6,635 nucleotides of DNA from Candidatus Pacearchaeota archaeon (GCA_002690445.1 NZER01000327.1:1-6635); one strand, 5' to 3'. Shown: positions 1 to 5,991, numbered from the stretch's first letter. The notes: generated by a model from the letters alone, not told the origin. Numbers and translations are program-made.

Positions 1-1
1 C

Positions 2-202
2 TATATAAAATCGTGGGAGATGTCCTATGCCCAAGGCAATATCATCAAGTATGTAACCCGTTACCCCTATAAATATTCAAACCGGGAGTCTCAGGTTTCC
101 GACTTGAAGAAGGCACGTTGGTATATTGATGATATAATTAAAAGTTTAGAGTCACTCCCTGTTGTACCAAATCCTTACGGTAAAGTCGATGAAAAAACTT
201 GA
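2..202 (+). CDS. DUF3310-type small phage protein, 5' end cut by window edge
   Basis: The reading frame is open from base 2 to a TGA at 200-202, giving 66 visible residues. The core GNIIKYVTRYPYK followed by DLKKARWYIDDII matches the pattern of the DUF3310 family (sometimes annotated as nucleotide-kinase-like), in which a G-N-x-I-K-Y helix is followed by a D-L-x-K-A-x-W-Y-L/I helix. Family members are small (often under 150 residues) and common next to phage replication genes; no biochemical role is established as far as I know. An ATG at 20 lies inside the domain, so the true start is probably upstream of the window. The last 14 bases overlap the ATG-started polymerase gene, which suggests coupling. 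What is odd is its position: it lies where the exonuclease half of the polymerase would be expected. Confidence 0.8.
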   Translation, partial: YIKSWEMSYAQGNIIKYVTRYPYKYSNRESQVSDLKKARWYIDDIIKSLESLPVVPNPYGKVDEKT

Positions 203-1616
203 GCCTCCCTTTGAGGATTTAAATCCACACGATAAGCATCTGGCCTATTGTGCCATGGATACCATGATGACTTACGAATTGTATGACATCTTGAATTCAA
301 AGCTTATCCCTCCGCAGCGGCAGACATACGAATTTGAAAGAAGTCTTCTGGCTCCCGTCATGACTATGATGAAGCGTGGCTTTAGGATAGACATGGCAAA
401 GAGGGATGAGACCCTACTCTTTTGTCGAGATAAAGTTAGCTCTTTAACTTCTACCCTGGACAGTTTAACCGAAGCTGTCTTTGGGCATAAGCTGAACTGT
501 CGAAGCCATCTCCAACTGAAGAAATTATTTTACCAGGAACTTCTGATCAAAGAGTACACACGATCTGTTAAGGGGGTCGTCAAGGTTTCTCTAGATAGAA
601 ATACCCTTGAGAAAATATCAGCTTGTTATGCCAGAGCACGACCCTTTTGCCAACTTATCCTGAAGATACGGGATTACGAGAAGCAAGAGCAGACCCTTAA
701 AAAAGCCTTAAGCCCGGATAATAGGTGGATAGCTGGCTACAATGTGGCTGGCACTGACACAGGTCGTTGGTCATCAGCGGATAATCCTCTGCGTCACTCC
801 GCTAACATACAAAACATTGACCCTAAGATGCGTAAAATTTTTACGGCAGATGAGGGGCGCATCCTAGCCTATTGCGATTTGCAAGGAGCAGAAGCAAGGG
901 TGGTTGCCTATCTAGCTCAGGATGAAAAATATATAAAGGCTGTGGAGGAATCAGATGTGCACACAATGGTGGCGACCTTGGTTTTCGGTTTGTCTGGAGA
1001 GAGAGCAGACGCCGATAGAATATATTACAGGAACTTTAGCTACCGAGACTTGGCAAAACGATGTGCTCACGGTACGAATTACGGTGGCTCTGCAAGAACT
1101 CTTGCATCTTCTCTGAAGCTGGAAACAAAGGTGGTTGCAGGATTCCAGAGGATGTACAACCGCATCTTTCCTGGGATCAAGAGATGGCAAGACGCTGTGG
1201 CCCGTCAGATTCAGAAGCATGGTTATCTGGACACCCCTATGGGAAGGCGTAGAATCTTTAATGACCGCCTATATTCAGACCATACTGTACGAAAAGCCAT
1301 AGCTTACGGGCCTCAGTCTGTGGTAGCTGACATCATATCCAAGGGCTTAGTAAAAATATATGCTGAATTAGAGCCTGAAGTATGGGTTCACGCTATGATC
1401 CATGACGCCCTTGTTTTATCATTTGAAGAAGAGAAAATAGACAAGCTTCTCCCTAGTGTTTTAAACCTGATGACCTTCCCTGTAGAAATAGAGGGTAGGC
1501 AGATGATCATTCCCGTAGACGCCGATGTGGGTCACAACTGGGGAAAATATAAGGGAGCAGAAACCGGTGAAACTAACCTAAAAGGTTTACGTCCTTATGA
1601 TCTACTCATCCAATAA
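189..1616 (+). CDS. Family A DNA polymerase, polymerase domain with only the Exo III end of the exonuclease domain
   Basis: Template-directed DNA synthesis for phage genome replication. Numbering from the ATG (475 aa): Exo III YCAMD at 20-24; linker LLAPVM...GFRID near 53-68; template-binding TDTGRWSS at 189-196 and NIQN at 206-209; motif A with catalytic D230 and E235 (DLQGAE); motif B with R286, K290, H294 and Y298 in the O-helix; TPMGRRR near 349-355; QSVVADII near 376; motif C H405-D406-A407. The two carboxylates equivalent to E. coli Pol I D705 and D882 are present. H294 sits where E. coli has F762, and motif C reads HDA rather than the usual HDE. Exo I (DxE) and Exo II are missing, because a DUF3310 gene occupies the upstream DNA. 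The frame could also start at TTG 162 (+9 aa), but neither start has a good ribosome binding site; ATG 189 is preferred. The 3' end overlaps nrdJ by 20 bases. Confidence 0.95.
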   Translation: MKKLEPPFEDLNPHDKHLAYCAMDTMMTYELYDILNSKLIPPQRQTYEFERSLLAPVMTMMKRGFRIDMAKRDETLLFCRDKVSSLTSTLDSLTEAVFGHKLNCRSHLQLKKLFYQELLIKEYTRSVKGVVKVSLDRNTLEKISACYARARPFCQLILKIRDYEKQEQTLKKALSPDNRWIAGYNVAGTDTGRWSSADNPLRHSANIQNIDPKMRKIFTADEGRILAYCDLQGAEARVVAYLAQDEKYIKAVEESDVHTMVATLVFGLSGERADADRIYYRNFSYRDLAKRCAHGTNYGGSARTLASSLKLETKVVAGFQRMYNRIFPGIKRWQDAVARQIQKHGYLDTPMGRRRIFNDRLYSDHTVRKAIAYGPQSVVADIISKGLVKIYAELEPEVWVHAMIHDALVLSFEEEKIDKLLPSVLNLMTFPVEIEGRQMIIPVDADVGHNWGKYKGAETGETNLKGLRPYDLLIQ

Positions 1617-3279
1617 AAATCCTATGTTTCGGTCCCAGTGGTCCGAGGATATATTCAACCAGAAGTATTCCCGTGATGGTTGTGAAACCTGGGCAGAATT
1701 AGCTCAGATCGTAGTCGCTGACGTATGTGAAAACCGCATGACAAACGACGAAAAAGATACCTTAGTTCAGCATATAACCAACTTAAAGTTTCTTCCCGGT
1801 GGACGCTATCTTTATTATGCAGGACGGCCCAGAAAGTTCTTTAACAATTGCTATCTCCTAAGGGCAGAAGAGGATACCCGTGAAGACTGGGCCGAGTTGT
1901 CCAAGAAGACAGAGCTATGTCTCATGACAGGGGGTGGCATAGGCGTTGATTACACCAACTATCGTCCTTCAAATTCTAGTCTAACATCTACAGGTGGTAT
2001 TGCTAGTGGTCCTATACCCAAGATGCAGATGATCAATGAGATTGGGCGCAATGTTATCCAAGGTGGAGCGCGTCGGTCAGCTATATACGGCTCTTTAAAC
2101 TGGCAACATGATGATGTCGATGCCTTTCTAAAGATTAAGAACTGGCACCACATGAAGATTGCAGGAACCAAGTCTACCTACTGGGATGTTCGCAACCAGG
2201 ATTTTAATTTCCCGTGCCCCCTGGACATGACTAACATATCAATTAACTACGATAACAAGTGGCTTATGGAGTACTGGAAGACAGGCGATCTTTCTGAAAC
2301 ATTCGTAGCTAATTGCCAACAGGCTTTGCAGACAGGAGAACCGGGCTTCTCTTTTAATTTCTTTGACAAGGAAAAAGAAACTCTGCGTAACGCCTGTACA
2401 GAAGTGACGAGTGAGGACGACAGTGATGTATGCAATCTGGGTTCGCTTAATCTTGGGAGAATTGATTCCATTGAAGAACTGGCTGAGATTACGGAGTTGG
2501 CTACAAAGTTTCTTTTGTGCGGTACCCTCAAGGCTGATCTACCTTACGAAAAAATTCACGAGGTAAGAACAAAGAATAGACGCTTAGGTCTTGGCTTGAT
2601 GGGCTTGCATGAATGGCTCATTAAGAAGGGGTATAAATATGAAATCGTTCCTGAACTACATCAATGGTTATCTGTATATCGTGGTGTTTCCGATAATAGT
2701 TCCGCTAATTTTAGTGGCCTTCTTGGGATATCTCGTCCTGTTGCAAATCGCGCTATTGCCCCTACAGGAACTATCGGCATTTTGGCAGGGACTTCGACGG
2801 GTATTGAACCGATCTTTGCAGCCGCATACAAAAGGCGATTCCTAAAAGATGGAAAGAATTGGCGCTATCAGTATGTCGTTGAGCAGATCGCAAGAGAGTT
2901 TAGCGATTTATATGGGGCCGATCCTGATGATATCGATTGTGCCTTGAGCTTGTCTAGTAACCCTGAGCAGCGCATTAAATTGCAAGCAGAAGTCCAGGCG
3001 TATGTAGACATGGCTATTAGTAGCACCATTAATTTGCCTGCCTTTAATACCAAGCACAACAACCCTGACAAGGTAAAGGATTTTGCGGAGGTGCTTGCTA
3101 AATATGCCCATCGTCTAAGAGGCTTCACTTGTTTTCCTGATGGCTCAAGGGGAGGTCAGCCACTGACGCCAGTACCCTACAAGGATGCCGTAGACAAACT
3201 AGGTAAAGATTTTGAAGAGCATGTAGAGGCCGCAGACATCTGCTCTATTACAGGACATGGAGGAACATGCGGTGGCTAA
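1597..3279 (+). CDS. nrdJ: Class II (adenosylcobalamin-dependent) ribonucleotide reductase
   Basis: Reduces ribonucleotides to deoxyribonucleotides using an adenosylcobalamin-generated thiyl radical, supplying dNTPs for replication. In the 560 residues: FLPGGR at 66-70; redox C85 in NNCYLL; GGGIGVDY at 112-119; IQGGARRSA at 154-162; active-site N265-C267-E269 (NACTE), where C267 is the expected radical cysteine; partner redox C279 in DVCNLGS; PTGTIGILAGTSTGIEP at 389-405; AISSTINLP at 473-481; GFTCFPDGSRGGQPL at 509-523. The last two blocks are characteristic of class II enzymes, and the class I tyrosine pair near the C-terminus is not seen. A C-terminal tail with C549 and C558 fits the swinging dithiol that reloads the active site. 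At 560 aa it is compact; many class II enzymes are longer. No NrdB-like gene is in the window. The start overlaps the polymerase end; ATG 1624 is an alternative (minus 9 aa). Activity depends on the host having B12. Confidence 0.95.
   Translation: MIYSSNKNPMFRSQWSEDIFNQKYSRDGCETWAELAQIVVADVCENRMTNDEKDTLVQHITNLKFLPGGRYLYYAGRPRKFFNNCYLLRAEEDTREDWAELSKKTELCLMTGGGIGVDYTNYRPSNSSLTSTGGIASGPIPKMQMINEIGRNVIQGGARRSAIYGSLNWQHDDVDAFLKIKNWHHMKIAGTKSTYWDVRNQDFNFPCPLDMTNISINYDNKWLMEYWKTGDLSETFVANCQQALQTGEPGFSFNFFDKEKETLRNACTEVTSEDDSDVCNLGSLNLGRIDSIEELAEITELATKFLLCGTLKADLPYEKIHEVRTKNRRLGLGLMGLHEWLIKKGYKYEIVPELHQWLSVYRGVSDNSSANFSGLLGISRPVANRAIAPTGTIGILAGTSTGIEPIFAAAYKRRFLKDGKNWRYQYVVEQIAREFSDLYGADPDDIDCALSLSSNPEQRIKLQAEVQAYVDMAISSTINLPAFNTKHNNPDKVKDFAEVLAKYAHRLRGFTCFPDGSRGGQPLTPVPYKDAVDKLGKDFEEHVEAADICSITGHGGTCGG
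3259..3264 (+). promoter_or_regulatory. Ribosome binding site deciding the HNH gene start
   Basis: GGAGGA lies 7 bases before GTG 3272, an ideal Shine-Dalgarno spacing. The longer reading begins at ATG 3257, which has only a poor CAGG two bases away, and this SD would then lie inside its own coding sequence. This supports GTG 3272 as the start. The site lies within the last codons of nrdJ, so translation is probably coupled. Confidence 0.7.
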
Positions 3280-3757
3280 CCCAGGTCAATTGGATTTATT
3301 TTTAGATGAAGCGGAAATAAATTCTGTTGAGTGCGTGGACATTTCCGATATAGACATAGATTTTGGAGATGCAAACCATATGGCGCGGTCAAAATCTAAT
3401 GCCTGTAAGAGATTTAAGAGTTTACCGAAAGGGAAATATCTTATATACAAAGGAGAAAAAGAAGGAGAATTACCTTACATTAAGAACACTGATACAGGTA
3501 AAAAATTGTCGGTGCGCACAACACGCAGTCCATATCCTTGCGTCGATCTTTATAAGGGAATTAAGACTACTTATTCTATGCACCAAATTGTAGGTATGGC
3601 TTTTATACCTAATCAATTACCTAAAGATCGTACTCATGTGGACCATATAGACGGCGACAAAAGTAATTACGCCGTAGAAAATTTACGCTGGACAACTCCC
3701 TCAGAAAATCAAAGTAATAAAGATTTTAAAAAACTAAATCTGGAACTAGACTTGTAA
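3272..3757 (+). CDS. HNH homing-type endonuclease (NUMOD4/HNH_3-like)
   Basis: Predicted DNA-nicking or cleaving HNH endonuclease of the free-standing homing type often scattered through phage genomes. With the GTG start it has 161 residues. A central region resembling NUMOD4-type N-termini leads to YSMHQIVGMAFIPN (101-114) and then the HNH core VDHIDGDKSNYAVENLRWTT (123-142), with D124-H125, N132 and N137 as the expected metal and active-site positions, ending in ENQSNK. The first 35 or so residues (GQLDLFLDEAEI...DISDIDIDFGD) are strikingly acidic and unlike the basic remainder, so they may belong to a different protein. Base composition is lower than in neighbours: blocks 3421-3480 and 3661-3720 are 30% and 35% GC by hand count, against 47% and 42% in nrdJ blocks 1921-1980 and 2341-2400, consistent with recent acquisition. 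It overlaps nrdJ by 8 bases. Confidence 0.88.
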   Translation: MANPGQLDLFLDEAEINSVECVDISDIDIDFGDANHMARSKSNACKRFKSLPKGKYLIYKGEKEGELPYIKNTDTGKKLSVRTTRSPYPCVDLYKGIKTTYSMHQIVGMAFIPNQLPKDRTHVDHIDGDKSNYAVENLRWTTPSENQSNKDFKKLNLELDL

Positions 3758-3773
3758 GATACGGAGAGTAGCG

Positions 3774-4010
3774 ATGGCTGATCAAATAATAACTTACTGG
3801 CCCCAAATACTGGGAATCTTGGCTGTTGTTGTAATGTTTGTAAAGTTAAAAAGCCATGTATCTGAATTGCAAAAAGATGTGAACGACATAACAAGAAGAG
3901 ATACTTACGCTCAAGTTGTTAAACTTCGGGCAGAACTAGATAGTTTAAAAGAATCTACTTCCGAAAAAACTAAGGCGCTATTTGATTTATGGAACCAAAA
4001 ATTGAAATAA
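3774..4010 (+). CDS. Small one-TM coiled-coil membrane protein, unknown function
   Basis: 78 residues: a single hydrophobic segment at about 8-24 (YWPQILGILAVVVMFVK) followed by a charged, heptad-like helix to the C-terminus (KSHVSELQKDVNDI, then KLRAELDSLKE). It begins with a good SD (GGAG at 3763-3766, 7 bases before ATG), and it ends overlapping the Fe-S carrier gene by 22 bases. The layout resembles small phage inner-membrane proteins with a cytoplasmic or periplasmic coiled coil that are often annotated only as DUFs, and it superficially resembles an i-spanin. A full spanin pair exists on the other strand, so a spanin role here is unlikely. The expression context, between RNR/HNH and an Fe-S gene, gives no clear function. 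Confidence 0.8.
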   Translation: MADQIITYWPQILGILAVVVMFVKLKSHVSELQKDVNDITRRDTYAQVVKLRAELDSLKESTSEKTKALFDLWNQKLK

Positions 4011-4345
4011 CCAAGGAAGCTGATGCTCACCTTTGCTCTATCATTGAGCGGGAGAAAGCTGAGGGTGTGCTACTGTCTGTCAAGGGTGGAGGATGTGCTG
4101 GCTTCTCCTACGACTGGAAGGTGGTTCATGAACCATCAGGTGAGGCAATACCTCTGTCTAAAGGAACTCTCTATATCGATCCCCTGGCTGTCATGTATGT
4201 CATAGGCACTGTACTTGAGTACAAACAGGACTTATTTGGTACTATATTATCTTTGGATAATCCTAATGTTGCTTCGGCCTGTGGCTGCGGTGAAAGCTTT
4301 TCCCTTAAAGAAAACGATTCCGTTGGTCGCATGGGATGGGATTGA
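3989..4345 (+). CDS. A-type Fe-S cluster carrier (IscA/HesB family)
   Basis: A-type carriers hold a Fe-S cluster and pass it to target proteins in the cytoplasm. The 118-residue protein carries the complete family signature: C36 in GGGCAGFSY and C98/C100 in NPNVASACGCGESF, the three cysteines that ligate the cluster, with the expected central strand region LYIDPLAVMYV between. Length is close to the usual 105-120 residues and nothing is missing. The start overlaps the previous gene by 22 bases and has only a weak AAGG about 12 bases upstream, so it probably depends on coupling. HesB/IscA-like genes are known in marine phages as auxiliary metabolic genes; the client in infected cells is unknown. 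None of the other proteins visible here is an obvious Fe-S enzyme, since class II RNR uses B12 rather than Fe-S. Confidence 0.93.
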   Translation: MEPKIEITKEADAHLCSIIEREKAEGVLLSVKGGGCAGFSYDWKVVHEPSGEAIPLSKGTLYIDPLAVMYVIGTVLEYKQDLFGTILSLDNPNVASACGCGESFSLKENDSVGRMGWD

Positions 4346-4346
4346 T

Positions 4347-4466
4347 ATGTGGTTCTGGCATAGCACCTTGTTAAATTGGGTGGAGCGTCAACTTGTCAGA
4401 CTAAGCTCGTGGCTATGGACTCAGAAAGCGCGGCGTTTGCGTGAGTACCAGCGTCATAAGAAGTGA
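4347..4466 (+). CDS. Possible 39-residue basic, Trp-rich peptide
   Basis: An ATG lies one base after the Fe-S carrier stop (TGATATG) and opens a 39-codon frame ending TGA at 4464-4466. The N-terminal half is amphipathic and tryptophan-rich (MWFWHSTLLNWVERQLVRL) and the C-terminal half is strongly basic (KARRLREYQRHKK). It fills the only otherwise unused stretch between the two arms, and phages often have such short membrane-associated peptides at gene-block ends. There is no strong SD; translation by reinitiation after the upstream stop would be required. The same frame stays open upstream, inside the Fe-S gene, but that part is an out-of-frame shadow. I do not recognise a family. Its 3' end overlaps the converging nuclease gene by 13 bases. 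Confidence 0.45.
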   Translation: MWFWHSTLLNWVERQLVRLSSWLWTQKARRLREYQRHKK

Positions 4467-4921
4467 ACATCTACATACGAGGGATTTTCAGGGTTAAACA
4501 TATCCTCTATGTCAAACCAATTTTCTACGGGACAGTTGTCGCGTAACCCTTTGCATACCTGTGCATGTTTTTGTGGGAGGTCGGGCCATATCTCAGAGCA
4601 CAATGGACCGTAGAGTCTGCGCAGTTTTCTTTCTACCTCAGGACGCCAAGTCAGTTTAACTTCCACAATTATAAGAGACTCAGGTGACAGCAAGATAATG
4701 TCAGGCTGGGCAAAACCTCGTCCGCGAATGTCTTCGAACTGAAACCATTGGCCCTTAAGAATCTCTGCGTCTTGGTAGCAAGTATCGATGTGCTTCTTTA
4801 TTTTCTTTTCAAATCTAATACCCTGCAGCATTGCTGGAGAGCGATAAGAATTAGACAGAAAAGAAGGAGGTTCAATTAGTAGAGCCTGTTGTAGACCCCG
4901 AATGGAACGTCTTCGCCCCAC
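4454..4921 (-). CDS. PD-(D/E)XK nuclease-like protein
   Basis: 155 residues with a recognisable PD-(D/E)XK fold signature: an N-terminal helix with E39 in GIRFEKKI, then P73-D74 in QPDIILL, a hairpin, and E87-V88-K89 in LIIVEVKLTW, followed by a basic helix RPEVERKLRRLYG. These are the residues that bind metal and catalyse phosphodiester cleavage in the superfamily, which includes recombination nucleases, restriction enzymes and Holliday resolvases. The specific substrate cannot be told from this. The start is GTG at 4921, directly after the protease TAA, with GAGG of the protease C-terminal Glu codons acting as SD about 8 bases upstream. It is the last gene of the minus-strand operon and overlaps the end of the plus-strand arm. 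A DNA-processing role during packaging or host DNA degradation is inference. Confidence 0.75.
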   Translation of the reverse strand: MGRRRSIRGLQQALLIEPPSFLSNSYRSPAMLQGIRFEKKIKKHIDTCYQDAEILKGQWFQFEDIRGRGFAQPDIILLSPESLIIVEVKLTWRPEVERKLRRLYGPLCSEIWPDLPQKHAQVCKGLRDNCPVENWFDIEDMFNPENPSYVDVHFL

Positions 4922-5758
4922 TTATTCTTCCTCTTCAGGCTCCGGTTCATCCCCTAATATTTTTACACCATAGTCAGCCTGTCTAAGAAAAATTCTTATT
5001 TCAGCGATTGGTCGACTCCAGGCCATATGTGACACCACTGAACCCCAGCCATATGCGCTCACCATCGATGGAACTCCAATCAATTCGTAGTGATTTCTGG
5101 GGGAGTATACATACAGGGAGCCACCGCTATTACCGTAGATTATAGGGGAGGTTGAGAGGTATAGGTCATTACCGGACTGGTCCCTCCCATATCCTGCCAA
5201 GAGGCCCATCGTAGGGAAGGGAGGTTTACCCAGTCCTGCACCCACAGCATAAACCGTCTGAAAAATCCAGGGGCCATCATCCTTATCCTCTGGATAAATC
5301 CTAGCCACATAAGGCATAGGACGCTCTTCATCCTCTACCTTCAAAAGAGCTAGGTCTCTACTCTTATCGTAAGCCATGATCCTTGCTAGGCGACCTATGG
5401 TTCCTACAGCAGTGGAGTAGTTATTATATTCCCAGAGATCAATGTTAACAGGTCGCCTAGTCTCGGTCTCTACCTGCTCTTTCTTTTTAGAATCCCAAAC
5501 CTTAGAAAGCTTTACATAGTTCTGAATGACATGCCAGTTAGTCAGAATAAAACTTTCGTATTTCTGATCTTCATTCTGCTTGGAATAAATTACTGTTCCC
5601 GAACCCGAACCATTTCCCAGGCGCACCAAGACAGTTGGGTAGAGCATCTCCATGTGTTCTTGCTCTGGAATTACACCACTCTTTTTAGGATTCGCAAAAC
5701 CTAAAGTTGAGGCGCAGCCTACAGCTAGAGCTAAGGCTATGGCAAAAAATATTTTCAT
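4922..5758 (-). CDS. Exported trypsin-like (HtrA/S1-type) serine protease, possible lipoprotein
   Basis: 278 residues. An N-terminal export signal (MKIFFAIALALAVGC) is followed by a chymotrypsin-fold protease core with all three catalytic residues: H76 in LTNWHVI, D135 in SRDLALLKV and S211 in GNSGGSL, with GSGSGTVI (50-57) preceding the His as in HtrA-like proteases. No PDZ domain follows; the protein ends soon after the core in an acidic tail (EPEPEEEE). The signal could be lipoprotein-type, cysteine 15 in LAVGC, or cleaved after GFA (residue 22), so either membrane-anchored or free periplasmic. The start is ATG 5758 with GGAGGA 3 bases upstream, and it overlaps the o-spanin stop as TAATG. 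A longer frame to 5866 is only o-spanin DNA read in another frame. Placement inside a spanin operon suggests action in the envelope at lysis, but this is inference. Confidence 0.93.
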   Translation of the reverse strand: MKIFFAIALALAVGCASTLGFANPKKSGVIPEQEHMEMLYPTVLVRLGNGSGSGTVIYSKQNEDQKYESFILTNWHVIQNYVKLSKVWDSKKKEQVETETRRPVNIDLWEYNNYSTAVGTIGRLARIMAYDKSRDLALLKVEDEERPMPYVARIYPEDKDDGPWIFQTVYAVGAGLGKPPFPTMGLLAGYGRDQSGNDLYLSTSPIIYGNSGGSLYVYSPRNHYELIGVPSMVSAYGWGSVVSHMAWSRPIAEIRIFLRQADYGVKILGDEPEPEEEE

Positions 5759-5991
5759 TATTCCTCCGAACAAAAGCGTTCCCAAATTTCGTTGTGTGCA
5801 ATGATACCGATCTCGGTTTCCCTGGTCAGCATATCCTCGCTGGAAACTAAGATAGGTCTGACCCAAGAACAGCTACCATCACTTACGAAGCCACCGCTGC
5901 AGCCTGTTATGCCGATCCCCGCTACTAAGACGACCAAGATCAGCATCCAGTTTTGTGCGAGCCTTACCCTTTTCCAGTGAGCTTTTAGCAT
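5758..5991 (-). CDS. Rz1-like outer-membrane lipoprotein (o-spanin)
   Basis: 77 residues from ATG 5991. A basic n-region (KAHWKRVR) leads into a hydrophobic core (WMLILVVLVAGIGITGC) ending in a canonical lipobox ITGC, so the mature protein would start at cysteine 31 and be lipidated in the outer membrane. The mature part, about 47 residues, contains CSWVRPILVS..D.LT and HNEIWERFC, a pattern I associate with small Rz1-like lysis proteins of tailed phages. It is encoded partly inside the i-spanin gene in another frame (5879-5991), the classic overlapping Rz/Rz1 arrangement. The frame extends to a TTG at 6045, but that would put 48 residues before the lipidated cysteine, too long for a lipoprotein signal; ATG 5946 would lack the basic n-region. 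No clear SD precedes 5991. Spanins join inner and outer membranes to complete Gram-negative lysis. Confidence 0.8.
   Translation of the reverse strand: MLKAHWKRVRLAQNWMLILVVLVAGIGITGCSGGFVSDGSCSWVRPILVSSEDMLTRETEIGIIAHNEIWERFCSEE
5762..5767 (-). promoter_or_regulatory. Ribosome binding site for the protease gene, inside o-spanin coding end
   Basis: On the minus strand GGAGGA is followed after ATA by the ATG at 5758. It lies in the last codons of the o-spanin gene, and its tight spacing together with the TAATG stop/start overlap supports translational coupling and fixes the protease start. Confidence 0.75.

Noticed and set aside
162..191. TTG 162 as the polymerase start, or a DUF3310-polymerase fusion through frameshifting in the overlap near the A-run at 192-197
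   Set aside because: TTG 162 has no convincing ribosome site and ATG 189 is available. Moving from the DUF3310 frame to the polymerase frame needs +1, the A-run does not form a standard -1 slippery heptamer, and the DUF3310 core is already complete.
150..290. A split intein or intein C-terminus at the start of the polymerase fragment
   Set aside because: There is no His-Asn followed by Cys/Ser/Thr splice junction and no intein block motif before Exo III.
2609..2845. Hydrophobic 78-residue plus-strand frame within nrdJ
   Set aside because: It lies wholly inside a conserved part of nrdJ in another frame, and its hydrophobicity follows from that codon composition; no independent evidence.
1597..3279. 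Class I RNR large subunit misread as class II
   Set aside because: Blocks such as GFTCFPDGSRGGQPL and AISSTINLP are typical of class II, the class I C-terminal tyrosine pair is absent, and no NrdB gene is in the window.
5759..5866. Protease gene starting at 5866
   Set aside because: The extra 36 residues are the o-spanin coding DNA in another frame; a strong SD and signal peptide begin at ATG 5758.
5792..5980. Plus-strand frame antisense to the spanin genes
   Set aside because: It is a shadow of the overlapping Rz/Rz1 coding DNA with no ribosome site and no recognisable motif.
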